From Actinobacteria bacterium OV320 (GTDB lineage: Bacteria > Actinomycetota > Actinomycetes > Streptomycetales > Streptomycetaceae), in NCBI GenBank assembly GCA_001298545.1, contig LJCX01000030.1, positions 806,001-870,000 of the forward strand: a DNA stretch of 64,000 nt. The letters are read 5' to 3'. Positions 42,686 through 51,332 of the stretch are shown here, piece by piece. How positions within the stretch are numbered: the stretch's first letter is position 1; every line of letters starts with the position of its first letter. The translations under genes were made by a program, and so were the position numbers. Under the pieces are notes generated by a model, which did no database searches, was not told the DNA's origin, and was given only the letters and a program-made list of their open reading frames with translations.

Positions 42686-43885
42686 ATGCGTTTCACACGT
42701 ACGCCCGTCGCGCGACCACACGGCCGACGGCGCACCCTGCTCGCGGCCGGGCTCGTCACCGCCCTGGCTCTGACGGCGACCGCGTGCAGCGGCTCCGACG
42801 ACACCAAGGCCGACGCCACCGCCTCCGGGACGGCCACCGGCTCCGGCGACGGCAAGGTCCAGGTCCCGGCCGACATCGCCGACAAGCTCGAGAAGCACGG
42901 CGTCGACGTCGACAAGTGGGCCGACGGCGGCTGGCAGGACTGGGACAAGGACAAGTGGCTCAGCGCGGCCAAGGACTTCGTCAATCCGGTGATCGAGGGG
43001 TTGTGGAAGCCCGAGCGGATGCAGTCCGCGAAGGAGGCGAACAAGACCGTCACCACCAAGGACGCCGCCGCCGAGCAGGGTGTCAGCGACCCGGATCCGA
43101 CGGCGGTGAAGGCGGAGGCCGAGAAGACTCCGTACCACGAGAACGCGGCCCCGGTCGGCAAGGTCTTCTTCGACTCGCCCGAGGGCACGATGGTCTGCTC
43201 CGGCACGGTCGTCAAGGACGTGAACCACCCGGGCAGGTCCAACCTCGTGTGGACGGCCGGGCACTGTGTGCACGCCGGGGGCGACGGCGGCTGGTACCGC
43301 AACCTCGTCTTCGTCCCGGCCTACAACGACCTCGGCAAGACGGAGGCCCGGCTCGGCGACGCCACGGAGTCGGAGATCGCCCCCTACGGCAACTGGTGGG
43401 CCGACTGGGCGTCGACGTCGAAGGAGTGGATCGCCGGCGGCTCGGACACCGGCGGCGCGGGAGCCGCGTACGACTACGCCGTGCTGCACGTGACCCCGGA
43501 GCAGGGCTCCAAGTCGCTGGAGGAGACGGTCGGCGCGGCGCTGGACGTGGACTTCTCCGCGCCGTCCGCGACCGAGGTCGCCTCGATGGGCGCCTGGGGA
43601 TACCCGGCGGCACCGCCCTACAACGGGCTGAAGATGTTCAAGTGCCTCGACCGGCCGGGGCGGTTCTCCCTCGACCCGTCGCTGCCGACGATGTACCGCA
43701 TCGGCTGCACGATGACCGGCGGTTCGTCCGGCGGCGGCTGGTTCCGGGTGGTGGACGGCACGACCGAGCTGGTCTCCAACACCTCGATCGGCCCGGCCGA
43801 CAACAGCTGGCTGGCGGGACCCCAGCTCGGCCGGGAGGCCGAAGCGCTCTACCAGAACATGAGCAAGACGTACGGCGGTCAGTGA
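42686..43885 (+). CDS. Lipoprotein trypsin-like serine protease (paralogue 2)
   Basis: This 399-residue protein is a tandem paralogue of the preceding gene. The lipid Cys is at 34 (LTATAC) after an Arg-rich signal peptide. The same helical charged segment follows (DKLEKHGVDVDKWADGGWQ). The protease domain carries VWTAGHC, YDYAVLHV and GGSSGGGW. Differences cluster in the linker and in the loops between His and Asp. ATG 42686 follows GGGGGACATCGCACC. A separate terminator precedes it, so it probably has its own promoter in the 42525-42685 gap. It is expected on the outer face of the cytoplasmic membrane. Substrate unknown. Confidence 0.87.
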   Translation: MRFTRTPVARPHGRRRTLLAAGLVTALALTATACSGSDDTKADATASGTATGSGDGKVQVPADIADKLEKHGVDVDKWADGGWQDWDKDKWLSAAKDFVNPVIEGLWKPERMQSAKEANKTVTTKDAAAEQGVSDPDPTAVKAEAEKTPYHENAAPVGKVFFDSPEGTMVCSGTVVKDVNHPGRSNLVWTAGHCVHAGGDGGWYRNLVFVPAYNDLGKTEARLGDATESEIAPYGNWWADWASTSKEWIAGGSDTGGAGAAYDYAVLHVTPEQGSKSLEETVGAALDVDFSAPSATEVASMGAWGYPAAPPYNGLKMFKCLDRPGRFSLDPSLPTMYRIGCTMTGGSSGGGWFRVVDGTTELVSNTSIGPADNSWLAGPQLGREAEALYQNMSKTYGGQ

Positions 43886-43895
43886 GCCGAGCACG

Positions 43896-43938
43896 CCGAA
43901 GGCCCGCTCCCTGCTCGACGCAGGGGGCGGGCCTTCGG
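43896..43938. terminator. Bidirectional terminator, protease 2 / hflX
   Basis: A 19-bp stem with one wobble (CCGAAGGCCCGCTCCCTGC at 43896-43914 against 43920-43938) and a five-base loop lies between the convergent stops at 43885 and 43960. Confidence 0.88.
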
Positions 43939-43959
43939 GCGTGGCGTGGCCGCGACGGC

Positions 43960-45453
43960 TCAGCCGAGCGGAGCCGGTACGTACGGCGCGAGGTCCGCCG
44001 CCAGTTCCTCGTGCACCCGCACCTTCAGCAGGGTGCCCTCCGCCGTGTGCTCCGCGGAGATCACCTCGCCCTCGGTGTGGGCGCGGGCGACCAGGCCACC
44101 GTGGGTGTACGGCACGAGCGCCTCCACCTCGACCGACGGCCGCGGCAGCTCGTTGTCGATCAGCGCGAGCAGTTCTTCGATGCCCTGACCGGTACGGGCC
44201 GAGACCGCGATGGAGCGCTTCTCGATCCGCATGAGCCGCTGGAGCGTCAGCGGATCGGCCGCGTCCGCCTTGTTGATCACGACGATCTCGGGCACGCCGG
44301 TGGCGCCGACGTCCCGGACCACCTCGCGTACGGCGGCCAGCTGCTCCTCCGGGTTCGGGTGCGAGCCGTCCACCACGTGCAGGATCAGGTCGGACTCGCC
44401 GACCTCCTCCATGGTGGAGCGGAACGCCTCGACCAGGTGGTGCGGCAGGTGGCGGACGAAGCCGACCGTGTCCGCCAGCGTGTACAGGCGGCCGCTCGGC
44501 GTCTCCGCCCTGCGCACGGTCGGGTCCAGGGTCGCGAACAGGGAGTTCTCGACCAGGACGCCGGCGCCCGTGAGGCGGTTGAGCAGCGACGACTTGCCGG
44601 CGTTGGTGTAGCCCGCGATGGCGACCGACGGCACCTTGTGGCGCTTGCGCTCCTGGCGCTTGATCTCGCGGCCGGTCTTCATCTCCGCGATCTCACGGCG
44701 CATCTTCGCCATCTTCTCGCGGATCCGGCGCCGGTCCGTCTCGATCTTGGTCTCACCGGGGCCACGGGTGGCGAGGCCGCCGCCCTTGCCGCCGCCCATC
44801 TGCCGGGACAGCGACTGACCCCAGCCGCGCAGCCTCGGCAGCATGTACTGCATCTGCGCGAGCGCGACCTGCGCCTTGCCCTCTCGGGACTTGGCGTGCT
44901 GGGCGAAGATGTCCAGGATCAGGGCCGTACGGTCGATGACCTTGACCTTGACGACGTCCTCGAGGTGGATCAGCTGGCCCGGGCTGAGCTCACCGTCGCA
45001 GATGACGGTGTCCGCGCCCGTCTCGAGCACGATGTCGCGCAGCTCCTGGGCCTTGCCGGAGCCGATGTAGGTGGCCGCGTCGGGCTTGTCACGGCGCTGG
45101 ATGACGCCGTCGAGCACCAGCGCGCCCGCCGTCTCCGCGAGGGCGGCCAGCTCCGCGAGGGAGTTGTCCGCGTCCTGTGCGGTTCCCGTGGTCCACACAC
45201 CGACGAGCACGACCCGCTCCAGGCGGAGCTGGCGGTACTCGACCTCGGTGACGTCCTCGAGTTCGGTGGAGAGGCCCGCGACGCGGCGCAGGGCCGCGCG
45301 CTCGGAGCGGTCGAACTGGTCGCCGTCCCGGTCTCCGTCGATCTCGTGGCTCCAGGCGACGTCCTCTTCCATCAGGGCATCGGCCCGGAGACCTTCGGGG
45401 TAGGCGTTCGTGACGCGCTGGGTGTCCTGGGAAGGGGAAGAAGAGGAGGTCAT
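43960..45453 (-). CDS. hflX: Ribosome-associated GTPase HflX
   Basis: This is a 497-residue GTPase that binds the 50S subunit and can rescue or split stalled ribosomes. The N-terminal HflX domain (about 75-250) contains AATYIGSGKAQEL, VICDGELSPGQ and GPGETKIETDRRRIR. The G domain has GYTNAGKSSLLN, DTVGFVRHLP and NKADAAD. A C-terminal Arg-poor extension ends at Gly. ATG 45453 has TAAGGA just upstream; the frame is open slightly further. The first 60 residues are acidic and variable. It follows the M1 peptidase gene on the same strand with a 135-bp gap and probably has its own promoter. Confidence 0.95.
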   Translation of the reverse strand: MTSSSSPSQDTQRVTNAYPEGLRADALMEEDVAWSHEIDGDRDGDQFDRSERAALRRVAGLSTELEDVTEVEYRQLRLERVVLVGVWTTGTAQDADNSLAELAALAETAGALVLDGVIQRRDKPDAATYIGSGKAQELRDIVLETGADTVICDGELSPGQLIHLEDVVKVKVIDRTALILDIFAQHAKSREGKAQVALAQMQYMLPRLRGWGQSLSRQMGGGKGGGLATRGPGETKIETDRRRIREKMAKMRREIAEMKTGREIKRQERKRHKVPSVAIAGYTNAGKSSLLNRLTGAGVLVENSLFATLDPTVRRAETPSGRLYTLADTVGFVRHLPHHLVEAFRSTMEEVGESDLILHVVDGSHPNPEEQLAAVREVVRDVGATGVPEIVVINKADAADPLTLQRLMRIEKRSIAVSARTGQGIEELLALIDNELPRPSVEVEALVPYTHGGLVARAHTEGEVISAEHTAEGTLLKVRVHEELAADLAPYVPAPLG

Positions 45454-45588
45454 TGGGTCCTTACGTCGTTGGATGCCGGTACGGCTGCCTTCATGGTGGT
45501 CAACGCGCGAGGGCACCGGGAGATTCCCGTGTCCCGCGCTGCACCGACCTCACGATGGTCGCACGGTACGGCCCGTCTCGTCACGGCC

Positions 45589-47100
45589 TTATTTCGCGGC
45601 CCGCGCTGCCGGCGGGGCGACCTTCGGAACGGCCTTCGGCTCCCCCTTGACGAGCGGTGCCGCCGGCTTCCAGTCCGGGTGGCCGGGCATCGGCGGGGTC
45701 TTCTCGCCGTACAGCCAGTCCTTGAAGAACCGGGCCAGATCACGTCCGGAGATCTCCTGGGCGAGGCGCTCGAAGTCGGCCGTGGTCGCCGTGGAGTCCC
45801 GGTGGTTGTGGACCCACGCCCGCTCCAGGTGCTCGAACGCGGTGCGGCCGATCTCCTGGCGCAGGGCGTAGAGGACGAGGGCCGCGCCGTCGTAGACGTT
45901 GGGCCGGAAGATGCTGATCTTCTGGCCGGGGTTGGGGGCCTTGGGCTGCGCCGGCGGGCCGCCCGTGGTGCGCCAGCGGTCGGAGGCGCCGTACGCCGCC
46001 TTCATCCGCGCCTCCAGGGTGCGTCCCGCCTTCTCCTCGGCGTACAGCGCCTCGTACCAGGTGGCGTGTCCCTCGTTCAGCCACAGGTCGGACCAGGTGA
46101 GCGGGCTGACGCTGTCGCCGAACCACTGGTGGGACAGCTCGTGCACCATGATCGACTCGATGTACCACTTGGGGTAGCCGGGCTCCGTGAAGAGGTCTCG
46201 CTCGAAGAGGGACAGGGTCTGTGTCTCGAGTTCGAACCCGGTGGAGGCCTCCGCCATGAGCAGGCCGTAGGTCTCGAAGGGATAGGGGCCGACCTTGCGC
46301 TCCATCCAGGCGATCTGGTCGGGGGTCTTCTTCAGCCACGGTTCGAGGAGCTCGCGGTCCTTCGTGGGCACGACGTCCCGTACGGGCAGTGCGTGCGGCC
46401 CCTCGCGGTGCACGACCGTGGAGCGGCCGATGGACACCTGGGCGAGCTCGGTGGCCATGGGGTGCTGGGTGCGATAGGTCCAGGTGGTGTTCTCGCCGGC
46501 CCGCTCGACCCCGGTGGGCAGCCCGCCCGCGACGGCCGTGTAGTCGTTGGGAGCGGTGATCCGGACGGTGAACATCGCCTTGTCGGAGGGGTGGTCGTTG
46601 CACGGGAAGACCAGGTGCGCGGCGTCCGCCTGGTTGGCCATGGCGAGGCCGTCCGCGGTCCGTACCCAGCCGCCGTCCCGGCCGCCGGTGCTCACGGGAT
46701 CGCTGGTGTGCCGCACGGTGATCCGCGTCCAGCTGCCGGCCGGCAGCGAGTCCTCCGGGGTGACCACCAGGTCGTCGCCGGCGCTGCTGAACGTGGCGGG
46801 TGCGCCGTCGACCTCGACCGATTCGACCTTGCCCTGGGCGAAGTCGAGGTTGATCCGGTCCAGGGCGGTGGTGGTCCACGCGTCGATGGTGGTGACCGCC
46901 TGGAGGGGCTTGGTGTTGGTGCCGGGATAGGTGAAGGCCAGGTCGTACGAGGCGACGTCGTACCCGGGGTTGCCCAGGTACGGGAAGAGGCGGTCGCCGA
47001 CGCCGAGCGGGACCTCCGGGGCGCTCGCGGCGACGAGGCAGACGGATACGGCCGAGGCGAGGAGCGCGGATTTCAGCCGGGCGCGAGGGGTGAGCAGCAT
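45589..47100 (-). CDS. Secreted M1-family metallopeptidase
   Basis: This 503-residue zinc peptidase is exported by an N-terminal signal (about 5-27, LLASAVSVCLVAASA). The zinc motif HELSHQW and the downstream NEGHATW (HExxH-x18-E) are both intact. The exopeptidase GxMEN motif of classical aminopeptidase N is replaced by GFELETQT, which keeps the Glu. The N-terminal beta domain is present, but the large C-terminal helical domain of PepN is missing, as in short bacterial M1 proteins. The start at ATG 47100 has a weak GGTGG site. It probably degrades peptides outside the cell; the specificity is not known. Confidence 0.88.
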   Translation of the reverse strand: MLLTPRARLKSALLASAVSVCLVAASAPEVPLGVGDRLFPYLGNPGYDVASYDLAFTYPGTNTKPLQAVTTIDAWTTTALDRINLDFAQGKVESVEVDGAPATFSSAGDDLVVTPEDSLPAGSWTRITVRHTSDPVSTGGRDGGWVRTADGLAMANQADAAHLVFPCNDHPSDKAMFTVRITAPNDYTAVAGGLPTGVERAGENTTWTYRTQHPMATELAQVSIGRSTVVHREGPHALPVRDVVPTKDRELLEPWLKKTPDQIAWMERKVGPYPFETYGLLMAEASTGFELETQTLSLFERDLFTEPGYPKWYIESIMVHELSHQWFGDSVSPLTWSDLWLNEGHATWYEALYAEEKAGRTLEARMKAAYGASDRWRTTGGPPAQPKAPNPGQKISIFRPNVYDGAALVLYALRQEIGRTAFEHLERAWVHNHRDSTATTADFERLAQEISGRDLARFFKDWLYGEKTPPMPGHPDWKPAAPLVKGEPKAVPKVAPPAARAAK

Positions 47101-47284
47101 GCACCACCGCTACCAGCGCCCACGTCCGTGACGTCGGCGACGCGCACCCGGCCCACTCGAACGGGTTGCGCACGCGCACGTGCTTGACGCTCGGAGGGAC
47201 GACCGCGCGACGCGCCCTGGCTCCACGCGCGCGTGGACACCGGTGCGGCCGTCCATGTCACGGTCACGCGCGCGTGGGCAGGTC

Positions 47285-49471
47285 CTACGCCGGTTCCGGG
47301 GAGGCAGGAGCGTGATGCTGCGCGCGGCCCACGTCGTAGACGCCGGGCACGTTCCGCATGGCGCGCAGGAGGGTGGGCAGGTGGCCGGCGTCCGGGAGTT
47401 GCACGGTGTACGTGTGGCGCACCCGCTGCTGGCTCGGGGGCTCGACGGTCGCGGAGACGATCTCGGCGCCCTCCAGTGCCATGGCCTCGGTGAGATCGGC
47501 GAGCAGATGGGGGCGGCCGAACGATTCCGCGACCAGGGTGACCCGGCAGCCGCTGGTGTCGCCCCAGCGCACGTCGACCTCTTCGCGCCCTGCGTTCGCC
47601 ATGCGCGCCACGGCGGAACACTCGGCGCGGTGCACGGTCACCACTCCCCCGCGCACCGCGAAGCCGGTGACCTCGTCGAAGGGCACGGGCGTGCAGCACC
47701 CGGCGAGCCGGACGCTCGCGTCGGGCCGGTCGACGACGGTGATCGCGGCGCCGGGCCGCGGGGCGGGGGCGCCTGGCGTGGCCGTGTCGGCCGCGGGCCG
47801 GGCGGTCGCCTCGGCGGCCTTGATGGCCCCGGAGTTCTCCGCCGGCTCCGCGCCCTCGTGCTCGGCCGGGGCGGGGTGCGTCGCCAGCCACCGTTGGATG
47901 GCGATGCGGGCGGCGGGGGTGTGCGCGTGCTCCAGCCACTCCCTGGAGGGTTCCGAGGCGGGGTCCTGGCCCATGAGGAGCTGGACGGTGTCGCCGTCCC
48001 GCAGAACGGTGCTGAGGGTCGCCAGACGGCCGTTCACCCGGGCGCCGATGCAGGCGTGGGCGTCCTCGCCGTACTGCGCGTACGCGGCGTCGACGCAGGT
48101 GGCGCCGTCGGGCAGGCCGAGCGTGCCGCCGTCGGGGCGGAAGACGGTGATCTCGCGGTCCTGGGCGAGGTCCTCGCGCAGGGTGGACCAGAAGGTGTCG
48201 GGATCGGGCGCCGCCTCCTGCCAGTCCAGGAGGCGGGAGAGCCAGCCGGGCCGGGTCGGGTCGACGCGTTCCTCGTCGGCCGGGACCCGCCCGCGGGCCT
48301 GCTCCTCCGCGGGAGCCGTGTAGGGATTGCCGAGGGCGATGACGCCAGCCTCGGCGACCTTGTGCATCTGGTGGGTGCGGATGAGGACTTCGGCGACCTG
48401 GCCGTCCTCGCGGGCGACGGCGGTGTGCAGCGACTGGTACAGGTTGAACTTGGGAACCGCGATGAAGTCCTTGAACTCCGAGACGACCGGCGTCATACAG
48501 GTGTGCAGTTCCCCCAGGACGGCGTAACAGTCGGCGTCCTCGTTCACCAGCACCAGCAGCCGGCCGAAGTCGGCGCCCCGCATCCGGCCGCGCTTGCGCG
48601 ACGCGCGGTGCACCGAGACGAAGTGCCGTGGCCGGATGAGGACTTCGGCCTGGATGTCGGCGTCGCGCAGGACCGTGCGCATCGCCTCGGCGAACTCCGC
48701 GAGGGGGTCGTCCGCGCGGGAGGCGTTGTCGACGATCAGTTCGCGGGTGTGCTGGTACTCCTCGGGATGGAGGATCGCGAAGACGAGGTCTTCCAGCTCG
48801 GTCTTGAGGGCCTGGACACCGAGGCGTTCGGCGAGCGGGATGAGGACGTCGCGGGTGACCTTGGCGATGCGTTCCTGTTTCTCGGGCCGCATCACGCCCA
48901 GGGTGCGCATGTTGTGCAGCCGGTCGGCGAGTTTGATCGACATCACTCGGACGTCGTTGCCGGTGGCGACGAGCATCTTGCGGAAGGTCTCGGGCTCGGC
49001 GGCCGCGCCGTAGTCGACCTTCTCCAACTTCGTGACGCCGTCGACGAGATAGCGCACCTCGGCGCCGAACTCCTCGCCGACCTGATCGAGCGTCACATCG
49101 GTGTCCTCGACGGTGTCGTGCAGCAGTGAGGCCGTCAGGGCCGTGGTCTCCGCGCCGAGTTCGGCGAGGATCAGGGTCACGGCGAGCGGGTGGGTGATGT
49201 AGGGCTCGCCGCTCTTGCGCATCTGACCGCGGTGCGAGGACTCGGCGAGCACATAGGCGCGGTGCAACGGCTCGAGGTCGGCGTCGGGGTGGTGGGCGCG
49301 ATGGGCCTCGACCACGTGACCGATCGCGTCGGGCAGCCGGCCGCGGGAGGCCGGGCCGAGCAGCGCCGCCCGGCCGAGGCGACGCAGGTCGATCCGGGGG
49401 CGACTGCGCCTGCGCGGCGCTGAAGGCACTACCGGGCCTGGGGTCGCGGGATTCGTGGCCTCCGCACTCAT
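47285..49471 (-). CDS. rshA: RelA/SpoT homologue RshA ((p)ppGpp metabolism)
   Basis: This is a 728-residue long RSH protein. The hydrolase domain has HD at 118-119 (LLHDTVEDT) and the KLADRLHNMRTL motif, both intact. The synthetase domain keeps EFKD (332-335), QSLHT and the catalytic Glu at 361 (AEVLIRT). However, the ATP-site segment reads RPRHFVSVHR, and the magnesium-binding Asp of the usual F-D-L motif is Gly303. TGS and ACT domains follow. ATG 49471 has a perfect GGAGG. Hydrolase function is likely; synthetase function is doubtful from sequence, although S. coelicolor RshA has been linked with ppGpp in phosphate limitation (from memory). It is the second RSH besides RelA. Confidence 0.92.
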   Translation of the reverse strand: MSAEATNPATPGPVVPSAPRRRSRPRIDLRRLGRAALLGPASRGRLPDAIGHVVEAHRAHHPDADLEPLHRAYVLAESSHRGQMRKSGEPYITHPLAVTLILAELGAETTALTASLLHDTVEDTDVTLDQVGEEFGAEVRYLVDGVTKLEKVDYGAAAEPETFRKMLVATGNDVRVMSIKLADRLHNMRTLGVMRPEKQERIAKVTRDVLIPLAERLGVQALKTELEDLVFAILHPEEYQHTRELIVDNASRADDPLAEFAEAMRTVLRDADIQAEVLIRPRHFVSVHRASRKRGRMRGADFGRLLVLVNEDADCYAVLGELHTCMTPVVSEFKDFIAVPKFNLYQSLHTAVAREDGQVAEVLIRTHQMHKVAEAGVIALGNPYTAPAEEQARGRVPADEERVDPTRPGWLSRLLDWQEAAPDPDTFWSTLREDLAQDREITVFRPDGGTLGLPDGATCVDAAYAQYGEDAHACIGARVNGRLATLSTVLRDGDTVQLLMGQDPASEPSREWLEHAHTPAARIAIQRWLATHPAPAEHEGAEPAENSGAIKAAEATARPAADTATPGAPAPRPGAAITVVDRPDASVRLAGCCTPVPFDEVTGFAVRGGVVTVHRAECSAVARMANAGREEVDVRWGDTSGCRVTLVAESFGRPHLLADLTEAMALEGAEIVSATVEPPSQQRVRHTYTVQLPDAGHLPTLLRAMRNVPGVYDVGRAQHHAPASPEPA

Positions 49472-49771
49472 GGGCACCTCCGGCTGCGTGGACCGGCGGA
49501 CGGGGTGTCCCAGGGCGGACACGGCTCAGGGGACTGGCGAACGGTCCCCCGTCCGGGCCGGTGCTTGATGCTACCGAGCCCATCACGCGCGACTGACCGC
49601 CTCTCGCCGAGCGTGAAACGGATCACCCATTCGAGCGACGGATCAGGGGTTTACGGTTTTGAGCCACCCGGCCTGATCCCGATCGTGAATTCGAGCCCGC
49701 GACCGGACTCCCGGGGGCGGCCCTTCGGGTCGGCAGGCCGCTCCCGCCTCCGATGCCAAGCCTCCGTGGAC
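49472..49771 (-). other. Gap between dapF and rshA
   Basis: This 300-bp gap carries an imperfect hairpin near 49706-49746 (a GC-rich arm GGGGGCGGCC facing GGCCGCTCCC) that could end dapF transcripts. A GGATCAGG/CCTGATCC inverted repeat lies at 49638-49681. The rshA promoter should lie downstream of these, but no clear hexamers stand out. Confidence 0.4.
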
Positions 49772-50641
49772 TCAGCGGGCTACTGTTTCCAGCCACTCCG
49801 GATCGATCTCGCCTGTGGCCACGATCACTGCGGGCCCGGTCATCTCGATCTCGCCGTCGGGCCGCTCGGTGATCACCAGGCGTCCGCCGGGGACATCCAC
49901 GACGTAGGTCGCCGGCACACCGGTGGCCACCGGGTCGGCGCCGTCCCGGCGCGCGGCCGCCACGGCGACGGCGCACGCGCCCGTGCCGCACGAGCGGGTC
50001 TCGCCGGCCCCGCGCTCGTGCACGCGCAGGGCGACGTGCCGTGGACCGCGGTCCACGACGAACTCGACGTTGACCCCGTCCGGGTACGCCGAGGCGGGGC
50101 TGAACGGCGGCGGGGCCGACAGGTCGCCCGCGTGCGCGAGGTCCGCCACGAAGGCGACGGCGTGCGGGTTGCCCATGTTCACGTTCCGCGCGGGCCAGCT
50201 GCGCTCGCCGACGCTCACCGTGACGTCCCCTTCGGGGAGGCGGGCCCTGCCCATGCCGACGGTGACGTCACCCTCCTTGTCGAGGTGCGCGCGCTTCACG
50301 CCCCCGCGCGTGGCGACCGCGATGTCGCCCTCGGTGACGAGCCCGGCGTACTGGAGGTAGCGCGCGAACACCCGGACACCGTTGCCGCACATCTCCGCGA
50401 CGGAGCCGTCGCCGTTGCGGTAGTCCATGAACCACTCCGCCTCGGCCGCCATGTCCTTCGCCTCGGGGTGCGCGACGGACCGCACGACGTGCAGCAGCCC
50501 GTCACCGCCGATGCCCGCGCGGCGGTCGCACAGGGCGGCGACGGCGGCCGGGGGGAGGTCGATGGCGTTCTCGGGGTCCGGGACGATCACGAAGTCGTTC
50601 TCGGTGCCGTGACCCTTGAGGAAGGCGATCCGCGTGCTCAT
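49772..50641 (-). CDS. dapF: Diaminopimelate epimerase
   Basis: This 289-residue cofactor-independent enzyme converts LL- to meso-diaminopimelate for lysine and peptidoglycan synthesis. The two catalytic cysteines are visible in EMCGNGVR and SCGTGACAVAV. GHGTENDFV near the N-terminus is also conserved. The internal duplication of two similar halves is as expected. ATG 50641 is directly preceded by GAGGA with no spacer, but TACGAT lies six bases upstream, so a leaderless transcript is plausible. An open extension to 50701 is not supported. In S. coelicolor it lies close to miaA in the same order. Confidence 0.95.
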   Translation of the reverse strand: MSTRIAFLKGHGTENDFVIVPDPENAIDLPPAAVAALCDRRAGIGGDGLLHVVRSVAHPEAKDMAAEAEWFMDYRNGDGSVAEMCGNGVRVFARYLQYAGLVTEGDIAVATRGGVKRAHLDKEGDVTVGMGRARLPEGDVTVSVGERSWPARNVNMGNPHAVAFVADLAHAGDLSAPPPFSPASAYPDGVNVEFVVDRGPRHVALRVHERGAGETRSCGTGACAVAVAAARRDGADPVATGVPATYVVDVPGGRLVITERPDGEIEMTGPAVIVATGEIDPEWLETVAR

Positions 50642-50714
50642 TCCTCGATCGTACGGGGTGGCCAGGGCACCCCGTCCCGGGGCGGCAGCGACGGTGAGCA
50701 CACGCGCGTGGAGC

Positions 50715-51224
50715 TCAGCGCAGCCGGGCGACCCGCCCGACGGCCAGGGCCACCACCGCGGCGACCATCACGACGTACGCGAGGACCACCCGCCAGTCGG
50801 GACGGCGCCCGGAGCCCCGCTGGGGCAGACCGGGCCACGTGTAACCCACGCGGCGCGCGGCCATCATGCCCCAGCCGGCCGCGCAGGAGCAGATCAGCAG
50901 CCCGAGCATGGCGATCATGGCGCCGCTGTCACCGAAGTCGAAGGCCAGCGGGAAGGCGAACATCAGGGAGCCGCCGGCGGCCAGCGCCACGATGGGCGCG
51001 AGCTGCCAGATCCGGAGCCGGCGCTGCGGGCGCAGCTCGACCTCGACCTCGGGTCCGCCCGCGAACATCTCCTCGGGCTCGGGACCGTCGTCGCTCACGC
51101 CGTCCCGGGTGTCGTCCTCGTCCGGCCCGTCGGGGCTCAGACTGCCTTCCTCGGGCTCCGGTTCACCACGCTCGGTGGTGAGGTGCTCGGTGCCTTTTGC
51201 GGTGTCGCGAGGGCCGGCCTCCAT
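50715..51224 (-). CDS. Small acidic membrane protein, unknown function
   Basis: This is a 169-residue protein between miaA and dapF on the same strand. Residues 1-65 are acidic and polar (PEPEEG, DEDDTRD). Three hydrophobic segments follow at about 75-97, 100-118 and 145-163, with short loops. ATG 51224 is chosen; GTG at 51230 and 51254 are in frame, and a GGGAGGG site lies 10-14 bases before the ATG. No domain is recognised. Conservation of this position in other Streptomyces is from memory. It may be co-transcribed with miaA. Confidence 0.7.
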   Translation of the reverse strand: MEAGPRDTAKGTEHLTTERGEPEPEEGSLSPDGPDEDDTRDGVSDDGPEPEEMFAGGPEVEVELRPQRRLRIWQLAPIVALAAGGSLMFAFPLAFDFGDSGAMIAMLGLLICSCAAGWGMMAARRVGYTWPGLPQRGSGRRPDWRVVLAYVVMVAAVVALAVGRVARLR

Positions 51225-51332
51225 CGCCACGCGCCCTCCCAACTCGGACTCCACTTGGTCGATCGAAGCTCGATGATGGCACGGCGCCGGACGCCCGGAT
51301 GACGGCCTGGGCGTCCCGATGCCATGACGTGA

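Noticed and set aside
42607..47187. 1526-codon plus-strand frame across several genes
   Set aside because: It crosses the protease 2 gene in another frame and the antisense of hflX and the M1 peptidase, all well supported. Such long frames are expected at this GC content.
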